Positions 42,001 through 54,000 of a DNA stretch of 64,000 nucleotides are shown here, piece after piece. The stretch comes from Ficedula albicollis (lineage: Eukaryota > Chordata > Aves > Passeriformes > Muscicapidae). The position numbers and the translations under genes were made by a program. Position 1 is the first letter of the stretch, and every line of letters starts with the position of its first letter. Below the pieces are notes generated by a model. The model did not search any database, was not told the DNA's origin, and saw only the letters and a list, made by a program, of their open reading frames with translations. The DNA lies in assembly GCF_000247815.1 (NCBI RefSeq), contig NW_004775934.1, positions 186,001 to 250,000 of the forward strand, read 5' to 3'.

Positions 42001-45000
42001 TGAATAAGCCAGTGATTACCTGTGATAGTTATAACAGGGATACATCTGTGTGCACTGCTTACACCTAATCCAGACAGCAGATTTTTGATGGAAATATAGA
42101 TTCCCTTCAACATAAAAAGTTTGTCTCAATATGTATAAAGATTTGTTTCTGTATAACCTTTGTTAATACTTGCTATAATATGAACAGCATTATTTTTAAC
42201 AATAAATCTAAATACTTCTGTTATTTTTGTGATTCGATTTTTTATTTTTTTTAAATAAATAGTGACTTCTTCCTAGGCTGGCCACACAATAAGAAACTTC
42301 TGTTTTTTAGAGGTGTTTACACAGTGAACAAATCTGGAACAGAAATGTAGTACAGAAAATGTCTGCATGAACTTAGTATTCACCATTTAAGTGACCTAGG
42401 GCAAGGCAAGCTAAACAGTGGAAAGATGATTCTAGGTAGAGTTTTGGTTTTTTTTAACTATTGTTTTGGCAGTCTTTTCTGTTTGTTTAGTGGTGCTTTT
42501 AAGCACATAATGTGAATTATGTATTATTGCTATCTCTTTAACGGTTTTGTGGATATTGGGTTTTTCTGGGTATATAAAATAACAGCATTTTGTACAAGAA
42601 AGATTTCTGAAGTGCTGTTAATCACAAAGAGCCTTCTGGTTCAGGAATTACCCATCATTTGCTTTTCATGGGAGTCTTGGAGCAAGTGATGAAAGAAGGG
42701 TCATTGCACTCATGCCCTGCTCTTAAACTTGTGCCCAGCCACTGTCAGATAGATGTTAAGCAGGAGAGCAGCAGAAGAATTGCACACAAGGAGCTCTCAG
42801 AGCCGAGCTTCTTTCTGCCAAGTACCAGTGTCCATCCTCTGTGGATTGTATTTAGGGAAGAATATAAGTGAGTGCATTTTTCTGTCAAACTCAAGTGTGT
42901 ATACTTGGGATTCTGGCCACCAAGAGGAGGGAAGTTACTAATGGACATCTGATGGTGCCATACTCAGTTGCTCTTTTTGACATAACTCATTCTACCACAG
43001 CAGCTGGTATGACAAGGCAGGAATATGTAACCTGTGTGTGCCTGATCTCTCAAACCCCTTCCACTGTAATGGGATTAACTCTTCCATATCAATAAGAAAC
43101 TGAAATCTTGCTTCTCGGGAGATGTTTCACTAAGTCATATACTTCTGCTTTTAAGACAATGGTCTCTGAAGGACAAAGTAGAACCAGAGAAATTACAGCA
43201 CTGGCAATTCTCTCAGATCCCTGATAGTCTAACTCTAATTTTGCTTCTGAGCTGATTCCTGAAGATGATAAAGGGTTCATAATCCTCAGACTGAAGATAC
43301 ACAGGTCTTTTGACAAATACACAATGTGATTATAAAAAGTCATCTGGATGCTGTTAGTTTCCTCAGTGAAAAGAATACTTAGGTTATAAGAGTGGATGAA
43401 AATCTTGTTTAACCTCATCTTCCTTTAGGTACCTAGTCCCGTAAAGCAGCATGAAATAATACAATGTTTCTTCAACAGGAAGAGATGGCAGAGCTCAAGG
43501 CACAGCTTTACCTGCTGGAGAAGGAGAAGAAGGCTTTGGAATTAAAGCTGAGCACTCGAGAGGCCCAGGAGCAGGCCTACCTCGTCCATATTGAGCACTT
43601 GAAGTCTGAAGTGGAAGAACAGAAAGAGCAGAGAATAAGGTCTCTCAGCTCAACCAGCAGTGGAAGCAAAGACAAACTGGGCAAGGTCAGGAGTCAAGGG
43701 ATTCCAAAGTTGTAAACATGATTAAGTAAACTCCTCCCATCCCTATTGCAGTCTTTAACATATTAATCATTCTCCCCTTCTGTCTGTGTGCAAATATTTT
43801 CTCTCTTCCCCAGTTGTTAGGTGGTTCCTTCCATGGTGTAACTTGAGGACTTTGCAGAGCTGGTGTTAAGCGTAGGCTAAAATAAGGGTGTTTTGGGAAG
43901 TACCACAAGGCCTGTCTTGCCAGACATAAAAGTTGAGCATGTGTTTTGCCTCTTGCCACTCACTGGTAACACTGGGAGGGAGTCTAAACAAAATTCCATT
44001 CTCCCATAAACACAAAATACTAAGACATCAGCACTCATTTCTATGCAGCATTTAGAGCATTGTGGTGACAATCTCTTTCTTCAAGTCAGACTGTAATAAT
44101 TTGAGAATGAAGACTCTTCTCCCCTTAATGCAAAATAAAACGATTTCTGCATTTGCACTAGTAAGTTGCATTAAGAAATTAATACTTTGTAAAACTATTT
44201 TGCCTCATTTTAGTGCTGTGTTCCCAGAAAATGTCAATAATGTGTTTAAAAACAAAAACGAAGGGATACATCTTACTTGCTTTTTCCTGGCAATGCATCC
44301 ATCATCTGAATGTCTTGATCCCATTACTTCTTTGTTTCATTTGTGGTGTTTAAAGAAATATAAGGAAGGCAGTGGCAGTTCTGCACACACTAACTCTGCA
44401 AGTTAGTGAGCTGTGGTGGTTTAAAAAACATTTAGAGACATTTGTGACTGTTGATGTGTTTAGTCCATTCCTTAGTATGTTGATACTGCCCTGTTGCTGT
44501 AGCATTATATTGTTTATTTCACCTTCATTTTAAAAGTAGCTGTGAGCTAAGAGGCTTTCAGAATTTCCCCATTAAGATGGTCAGTAATTTCTAATCAGTT
44601 GGCTTTTCCTCCTTTCTCAGGAATGCAGTGATGGCACCGCAACACCGCTAGCGCTTGCTGAGCTGAGACCGTACAATGAGAGTGAACTGACTGCTGAGCT
44701 GACAAATGCACTCAGGAGGTGAGCACAGCTTCCCTCGCCAGGGGCAGGACTTGTCCTGTATGGAGGGAAGGGTTTATTTCTGAGCCTTCACTCTAACCAT
44801 GAAGTGGTTTGAAGAGTGATCATAGATTTGTCCTGTGGGAAAGAAAACTATCAAAGTCCTTCTAATTTTCCCCCCTCTCCTGCTGTTGTTCTTTAGCTGC
44901 TTTCATGTGGTGCTCAACTCCATTCTCAAGGTTCTCTAAAATTCAGTGGAATTTTAGAAATAAACGCTCAAAATGGCAGTAATGACCACATTCAGACAAG

Positions 45001-48000
45001 AATATGAGATGTAAAACAGTGACATGACACATTTATTGTGTGTGTAAAGAAAACCTTTAGTGAGGACAGGATTTGGAGTGTGGTCTTTGGTTAAGACGTA
45101 AAACAGTGACATGACACATTTATTTTGTGTGTAAAGAAAACCTTTAGTGAAGACAGGATTTGGAGTGTGGTCTTTGGTTAAGAAGGTTGGCCGCAGGTTA
45201 GAACTTGGGTAGGAGTTATGGGAGTGGGAATTGCAGGCATTTTGATGACTCAGATGCTCAATTTGCCTCCTGAGTAAGTAAGTGGAGCCACAGTTCAATT
45301 ACAAATGACATTCTGTGAGGCATTAGCTTTTCAATGGGAGAGAAAATTGATGTCTTGACAAATGGCTTTTATCAACAGCCAGGTTTTAAGCCTAAGCTTT
45401 CAGTACAGTTATACATTAGCTAGATATTTGTTTGTGCAGCAGTTTTTCCTGCACTAGCTATGTGGTAAAGTTCATGACAAAGAAATTCATAGTTTCGATT
45501 TTGGTTTCAGTACTTGTTCCACCTTTTCCAAGAAATGGCTGCCCGGTATCTAATCTGGTTCTTATATTTAGAACCTGTCCAAAATGCTGATGAGAATTTT
45601 GGCTGGGAAGAGTATGTTTTGATTTACTGGTGTCTGATGAGGCTGGGAAGAGTATGTTTTGATTTACTGGTGTTTGCAGCTTCTTTGATGGTGGAAGTCC
45701 TCTCAGGCAGCTGTGATGTTTCATTCTTGAGGTGCTTTTTTTCATAGATGTAATGGGTGGTGTGCCAAGGGACACTTAAGCTTGAAAGCATTATGTAAAA
45801 ATGTAAGATCATTGCCACTGCCAATGCATCTCATACCATTTACCTAGTAATCTGGCAGTTACTGAGTAGTTAGTTTGCATGAGGCAGGAAGCAAAATTCA
45901 GTGGGTAAAATAATCAAAACTGTCATTTGTGTGTGGGTGGGTAAAACCCATCAACAAAATAATTTACATAAACATTGCAAAGAGCTATTGGCCTCCTCTG
46001 TATCCCTCACACTGCAACCCTCGTGGAAGCTGCTCCACCAGCATTTTCTCCCTTCATTCAAGCTGCTGTTTCTTCCTGCTCTTGTTATTTGCTCCTGGAT
46101 TTCAAGAAGATGCCAATGACCTTAGTTAGCAGAGGTTTGAGTATAGTCATGAAATGTTTTTCGTTGTCAGCATGTGGTTTGCTGACAACACAGAGAAAAC
46201 AACTTTGCTTTATCTACTAGGCCTTAAGTTGATTAGCATGGATTTCCAGCCAAGGGCCTTGCAAGTACAGTTTGTCAGGCAGAAATGGAGGAAAAAAATA
46301 ATCACATTAAACTGTACATACATTGTGAAGGCTCTCTGTGTAATGGAAATACGGCTGCACTAAATGTGATTGCTGCTGCCAGTGGGGCTCAAGCACAGTT
46401 CCTGCAAGCTGTGTGGACAGGATATTTTTCTCCCTAATCAGTGTGCCAGCCAGATCAGGCTGAATGTTTAGCCCTCCTTGCCCTAAGGTCTTGTCTCTGC
46501 AAGTCTGTTGAAGATCTGTCTAGCACATGGAGAAGGCTTAGTGCAACCTGTTTAGCCACAGCTATGCTAAAAAATACCAGAAGCCTCTAACTTCTCTTCT
46601 GGATAAATGGGCCCTCAAATATCACAGTGATATTTAGACCATCACAAATCCACAAAAGAATTTTAAAATTATCAAAGTCCTTTCTTCTCTGCAAGTGCAT
46701 TCTCCTTACCCACCAAAGAAGTAAGACCAGAATACAAAATTAAAAGGGTTTGTCCCAGTAGTTGTGTTTGCTGAGGGGTGGGGGAGGACTTGTGAAACAA
46801 GTGCATATCACACTCTCTGGTCCAGAGACAGTATTTAAATGCTGATATTCAGGAGTGTTTCAGGGCTGGTTACAATTGGTTCATATGTCCAGAAATTGGT
46901 CCTCCCATTTGTTTCTCCAGGGAGTAGACACTGGTGCAGGGGACAACAGATGCAGGGATAGGGGCAGAAATCCGTTCAGTTTGTCAGAGCGTGTGATATC
47001 AATCAGCAGCCCTGCTTCCTGTCCCCTCCTCATCCTCTCATTGCAGATGCTAAAGCTCTGGCTTCTTCCCCCTCTGCTACTTTCTCATTCTGTCCTTCTG
47101 TTGCTGTTAAATTGCCAGGTTCTTCTCAGTTAATTGAAACAGAGTGAAACCCAAATAAAACAGCAGGACATAGTTACAGTCTGGATTTTGGTGTAGTTTG
47201 GAAGCATTTATTTGCTCACAGTCTGCAAATGACCATGCAGCAGAACAATCTCATCCAAAGAATCAGGCTGGCTTCTCTCTGCAGATGTGGATATTTTTGT
47301 AAAATCCAGCAGCGTGTTGTGAAGCTTTTTTTGGTAGTGCCCATCAGCAGAAATTCAAGGCAGAAGCAGTTCTTCATCTGTTGTGTCCTAACATATATGT
47401 TCTAGAACAGCCCAGGATTTCCTGTAGAAGTGCTCAGCATTAAAATCCCTGCTACCAGCTTTTTACAGAATTCATTTCTCTTTTACATGGTCACTGTGCT
47501 AACTGGGAGAAATGTAAATTATCTCTAAGTCTTATGCTGTTAAAGTTACATTTAGGTTAACTAATTTCTGGTGTTACAGGTTAAGCTCACTAATTCAGAC
47601 ACATCCTGTTCCAGCCAAACATAAACACTTTATGCCAGAGCCTTTGACAGTTTTGTTTTCCCTCTCTCTTTTCCTTATGGAATGATGAAGTGCTTTAATG
47701 GACACAAAGTCTCTTCTTTCTTGAGTCTGACACATGTAACCAAGCTTCTTGTCAGGCCAGAAATGTGTTCTCAGCAGCCTCATGGCCTGGTGCTGACACC
47801 TTGAAGATTATGCCAGAGGCCAGTTTTATAAGACAAGACCTGGTTGAATACCCCAAAATCAGACATGTGACGCAATTTTTGAGGGAAGAGCTTAAATGAG
47901 TTCTCTTTCTTGCTGGTTTGTTCTGCCCTGCTGGGCAGGGAGCACTGTACATGACTTGTATGGGTTTGTAACTCAGTAGACACATACCAGGTTATGTGTT

Positions 48001-51000
48001 AATGTAGATAAATGCATTACAGGTGGCAGGAGGGAGGCAGTAAGAATTCCATCCTGCTTTAGAAGGCTGATGATAAGGATGATAGAACTGATCTTTTCTT
48101 CCACTAAGTTCTTCAATTCTGTGAAAAGTGGTCAGGCTGGGAAGACTGAAACTTCTTCCTCTCCCTAGGCTTTGCTACAAATGCTTTGATCGGTGACGTC
48201 CTCCTGTGGTCTCTGCTTGTATTTCCAGCTGCTGATAGCTTTTCTGTCTATGTAGGGCTGTGTTTCATTGTATATTTGGAGAATAATTTGTAAATCATTA
48301 AAATACTTGGCCAGGAAGGATTTAGCAGTACTAGGCAAGGGACCCTGGCTGGCAAAACATTTTGTAACTATACTGACTGTTCAGACCTCAGCTGCATCGT
48401 CATTTGGCACAAAATTATGATCCTTGATGGCTTTGCAGGGTTTCATGAATCGTGTCAGTCTAGACATGTTTCAGTATCTCCCTTACAAAAGAGTTACTTT
48501 CCATCTGGCAGCACTACAAAGAAGCTTTATATTTACCTGATAAGGTAATATAAAGAGCTTTAGAAGCTGATGACTTCTAAACTAAGAGATAATGTCGTGA
48601 CTGATGCTACTAATTGTGAAGTCACAGTGGAGAGAGGAAATGAGTAGTAATCAGTAGGACTAGCAAACAACTCTTCTTCTGTTAACAAAAAAGTACGTTT
48701 TGCACTTTTGTAGAGCTGTGGTCCCACTTCTCTGGAGTGGAAGCTAAGGTATTTCTAGTAGGACATAAAAAATGTATCCTATTGCCTATTCTGTCTATTG
48801 AGACAGAACAATATTTGTTGCACCCTTACGTCTTTATCCCTGTCTGAAGACCACAACTATGCTTTGTGCCAAACTTCTTTTCAGAGAGCAAAGATTTCAA
48901 TAGAAAGCTGGGCCCAGGCATGGCTGTGACTATCTCCTGACACAATGTTGGTGAGAGAGAAATCAAGCCACATTCTTTTATTTTAAATTTCCATTAACTT
49001 TGTGTGATGGCATTTTAACCTTGTGTTTTTTTAAGAGCCAACCTTAGTTTCATGATAGCAGGAGTCAGTAAATTTCATCATTGAAATTCAGGCCTGTGCT
49101 GAGCATCAGCAAGGCTGTCTCAGAAATGGAAATAGAAGTGTCTAAAATACATCATACTGTAACCATTCAGATTTAAAATCACTCTTTAGACTTTTACTGA
49201 TTTGTAAAAGCCCCTTTTTCTTTGACCAAGGTGCAAGGTGAACAGGCAGTGGGTAAAAGTAGGGGAAGAGAGGCATTGGGTTTGTGTTCTGGACCTACTG
49301 ATGCATCCTTGGCTGCTTTCTGTTAGTGTTTGCTTATTTCTCTTCTTCAGTTATCACATCAATTAAATGAGGAGATAAGCAGCTCTGAGGCATTTGAAAG
49401 CCAGACACTGGTATGGCTTGCAGTCATCACAAATTTCAGAGACATCTCTTTTGTTACTGTGAAGTATCCTGCTGTGGCTTCCCCTTGGCTGCCAAGGGGG
49501 TGGTTCAGAAGGCTTCCTTGTCTGGAAATCCCTCTGTAGAGTCCCACTGAGAGAAACCTTCTCACAAGAAAAGAAGTGACTCATGGTGATATCAGGGACA
49601 GATTCCTTAGAAGCACCTCGAGTAACTGTTTTTGCTGTATGCCTCACAGACAACCATAGTTTGTCTTTTTCTCCATTTTTGACATGGAGTAAGTAGTTCT
49701 TACCGCCATGTGGTTATCTGAACTGTTGAGCTGCTGTGCACTTGGATATAACTGTCACAGGGAGTTCCAAATAACTTCAGGTCTGGAGAGCTTCCAGGGT
49801 GGGCTGGCAAAGATAGGTGGGAGATTTAAGCAGTAGTGTGGCAGGCCTGCTGCTGCCTCCCTCCAGGGCTGTTCTCCCTTTTGCTGCCAGTATGTTGCTT
49901 CCAGGACCACACCTGGCCTGTCTCCCCACTGCAGGTGGTTTAACACATGCCTATGGTACTTTCTGGTTTTTAGATCTGTTCTGAGCATCCTGGCAATAAG
50001 CAAAAAAAGCAGTGCAGTATTTTACACCAGCAGAGTGGTTTTTAAAGCACTTTGTCACCTCTGCAGTCGGGCAAGGCCTCTTGTGCAAAGGGAGCTGGCA
50101 AGCATGGGTGGTGCTTCAGCAGGTCAGCCTGGAAGACATGGCATTTGAAGAGGGTGGCTCTCTTGGCATTTGGGTAATGTTGCTTTGTTGCTTCAAAACA
50201 TTTATTATATTCTGGTTATTTCCCATAGCAGACCAAGCCAGATCAGTGAGGCAAGAGCATGCATTCAAATTAGCTTGGGGATTCTGCATGCCAGCCTCAC
50301 ATAAGATGTTAGTTTAGACTGCTGATGAAAAGAGAATTTATCTGCATTCCTTTTGAATGTCCAGCTGTTATCTCCTGAGAGGAGTCAAATGCCTAGGAAA
50401 AACAATCATGTTGTCACCCTGTTCAACTGGAAAAGTCAGAAAGGGGAGTGAGGGATGGTGCTGTGCTATAACAGGATATCAGGGAAGGAGTAGGAGTGGA
50501 GTGTAGGATGGGAGGTGTGTGCCTTCCCTTCAAAGCAGGGGCCTCGCAGATAGCTGTGGATCTTGCAGGAGGTGCCTTCCCTCTTTCCCCTTCCCCACCC
50601 CTGTGCCCGGGGGCTGCCTTGCCAGCATGGATAGCTCTGTCAGGAATCCTCTGTCCCCCTGGGTTGGCTGGGCTTTGTGCCTGCAGAGCTCAGGGGTAGG
50701 TGCTGGGCTGAACCTGGTCACCCCATGCCTCAGGGAGCCACAATTTGAAGGGATCTGCCCACAGCAGATTTCTTCTGATGGGTAAGAAAAGGTGCCCTAG
50801 GCATGGCAAGAGTCCTCAGCCTAGCTGTGGGAAAGTTTCTCACCACTTCATTTGGAGAGAGCTCATTGTTCCTCTTTTGCTTCAGATTTGGCAAGAGCTG
50901 TGGTGCTTTTGACCCCAGGAGGGAGAGGTGGTAGCTGGTGCTTTCACAAGAAGGGGAATTAGCTGGGTGCACTCCAAGCCAGGGGCAGAAAAATCAACTT

Positions 51001-54000
51001 CCTGCATGCCTGAGAAGAGCAGCCTCCTGTTTGCAGCAGTGGGGAATTTTCAATGAAATCAGCAAGAACAGGAAAAGCTGGGAAGACTTCTAGCACATGA
51101 AACTTGAAAGTGTCTGGAAAAGCCCAGACAGGAGGGAAAATATAAGGTGCTATGACCTTGCTTACATGACTGTGTGCCAAACACAGCCAAGCACATGGTG
51201 TCAGTATGTGGAGGCCAAATTGACAGAAACAGTTTCCTTTATGACCCTGGCAGAATTCCCCACTCTCCAAAGTGGTAGCATTGAAACCAGAGAGCACCAG
51301 TTAGCCCCTTCCTATTCACTCATCCTGAAACAAAAAGCCCTTGAAAACCACTATGCAACTGCCCACTGAGTGTTTTGATTGTGAAAATACCAAACAAAAG
51401 CCTTTATTACCAGCATATTAAGAATTTCACTGAAAATAGTGTTTTCAGTGGATGTTGTAGGCTGTAGGACTTTGAATACACTCATTGCGAGCTTTTCCTT
51501 GGTAAGGGAGCAGTCAGGGATTTCCCCAGCTGGTTTCTCGGCAGCAGATAGCCCTGGTGCTGGAACTGAGCCATGCCCTCAGATCATAAGCCCCTGCTGG
51601 GAATACTTGCTCATTTTCTCTGTGCACACCAAGAGTTGCGGCTGTGTTTCCTGCAGCTCCATCTTGCAGTAGCCACTTGGAGGCAGAGCTGGTGGGATAA
51701 GAAGCTCTGCTGACTTCTGTAGTCCTACAGAGTGTGAGTTGGGGACTCACAGAATTTGGGTTCTCTGAAAAACACTCCTTCTCCTTCCCTCTTACCATCA
51801 AAATACATAGATAAGTTCTGTCTTGGGATACACCCAAGGTCCAAAGAGGTCCAAATTACACCCCAGGAGTACAGTAGCAGTGTGACTTTGGTGTGTCTGC
51901 TTCCATGGGTGTTTGAACCTTGGACTCTGGAAGACTGTCTGGCAGCAGCAGGCTGTGCCTACCTCAGTAGCATGTTTCATGTATCTGTCACATCAAGTGC
52001 AGTTCCATCCCTGGTGATGCCTTGAGAGGCTGATCTGGAACAGAGACTAGACAGAGCTAAAAGAGTAAAGTATGTATTTGTTGGAAGACCTTTAAAGGAT
52101 ACCTTGGGCAGTACAAGGGCCTTGCCGGGGCTATACCCAGGATGGATCCTAGATTGATCCAGTAACGACTTTTTACACTTTTATAAGTTTTGGTTCATCT
52201 ACATATTGGGGATAATTGTCCAATTACAGTTTCAGGTCGTGAAGTCCCATCCTCCCAGATTGCTCTCCTCAGTTCCCTATTGTTTATGCTTTTTAAGCCT
52301 GAAGCTTGTAACAGTTGTCCTTGGTCTCAAGCTGGAAAAGGATTGTTTTGTCTACCTACCCTATGAAGAGACTAACTGACACTTAATATGAAGTTCAGAG
52401 CTACATACCTAGGCAGCAGAGAATTTGAAAAATATGAAAGCTAAAAGTTAAGGCATCACTGGTTTGCAACTTTGATGTGTTCTCATTGTAGAGACACAGT
52501 TCATACACAATATTGAAAATACTCTGCCATATTAAGCCCTGTAGTGGCTGATTTTTCATACACTGCAGAAAGTCAGGAAAGTGTTGTGGTGCTGGAAATC
52601 CCCCTAGGACAACATCTCAGGATTCAGTATACCTCCTGGTCACTGTCTAACTACACAATCAGTTTTGAAAAGAAACAAGTGTGGACAATTCTTTATGACC
52701 AAACTGAGGTGATCAGTGATCAAAACTGAGGGAAGCAGGGGCCCTTACCATTGTGAGACACAGGGTTCTTACCAGCCCATGAGGTACAGCTATGAGGTCT
52801 CTTATCTGCTACTCAAAGAGAAGATGCAGCACCCTGGGGAAAACCTTACATGTTTTAGTGTGCAGTAGTCATTAATCCAGTGCATCTTCATTTCGCAGAG
52901 TAAACCAGGGTGTTTGCTCTGCCTTTACTGTTGCTGCTGTGTGTAGCTTCATTGTTCTATGAAGTGTCTCTTGAAATAAAGATACTTAGGCAGTTTTAAA
53001 ATCAGGAACAGATGTAAAAGTAGATCCCTATGTGTTGTTTTATTCAGATTTCTGAGACATTCCAGCACATGCAATCAAACCACAATCCATTTCCATGAGA
53101 TTAAGGTTGAGTAGATATTATCTAGTGCTGTTACACTGTCTACAAGACATCTTGAAAAGCCTGAAGAAATACATGTATTTTACTGGTGCCAGTGTAAATT
53201 TGAGTCTATAGATTTGAAGTATTATTCACTGTTTCCTATTTGGCTAGATGGTTCAGAACTGGCATCTGAAAGATTAAGTAGCTTGAACATGATGCTTAGC
53301 ACTCTGCTGGCTCTGTGTCTTTGACAAGCAGCAAGACTAAGATGTAGACCAAACGTAAAGAAACACAGCTTGATGTTTAGCTGAGTTCAGGCTGAGCAGG
53401 GTTGATTGAAAGGTGTGAGTGAAAAACAGACAAAAGGTAGTATCATGTTATCAGGTAACAGTCACCATAGCAACCAAACTTTACCATGCGTGAAAAGTTC
53501 CTCCAAGTCTTTCCACTGTGTCTCCTTTCCATGCAGCTTTTGTTATAACAGGTATGTGTGAAGGACTTCAGCTGCAGTGAACTCTGGCTCTACAGGGCTG
53601 TTTCCCATGGGACTGTGTCAGTGTTTCCACATCAATACCTTTTCTTGCACATGATGTTAAACCAGCCTCACACAATTTTGAGATTTCTCTTCCCATCCAA
53701 ACACTGTGCATGTTTATTCCACTGAACTTGCTGTTCACACTAGGTCATCATCCTGGAAATGGTGCTACTGAGCCTTCCCTACAACCTCTGGATGTAGCAA
53801 CCTTCGGAGCAGAGAAACAAAAATTTACCCTACTCTGTTCTGTCACATCAGTAGTGCCGTGCCACAAATGCATTAGGTCTGCCCTCTGCCACATCTGATC
53901 TTTTCTTGTTTGTGTTCTGGCTCTTTTTCTTCCTGTTTTCTTTGCAGAAAACAGATTTTGGGTGTAAACTGTGCTGAGCCTTTCTGACTGCTGAGATAGA

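Larger units (their letters stand above)
37339..43478 (+). other. MCC: MCC intron 10 of window
   Basis: A 6.1 kb intron with gtattt donor and ttcaacag acceptor. It contains a clean solo LTR (39650-40007, minus) with a 6-bp target duplication. A CR1-like scrap near 41715-41760 is too short to call. The open frame 38921-39403 (160 codons, + strand) crosses no splice signal and matches nothing known to me. Confidence 0.9.

Noticed and set aside
50500..50800. Locally G+C-rich stretch, considered as a CpG island or promoter
   Set aside because: CpG dinucleotides are few by eye, and there is no exon or transcription-start context.
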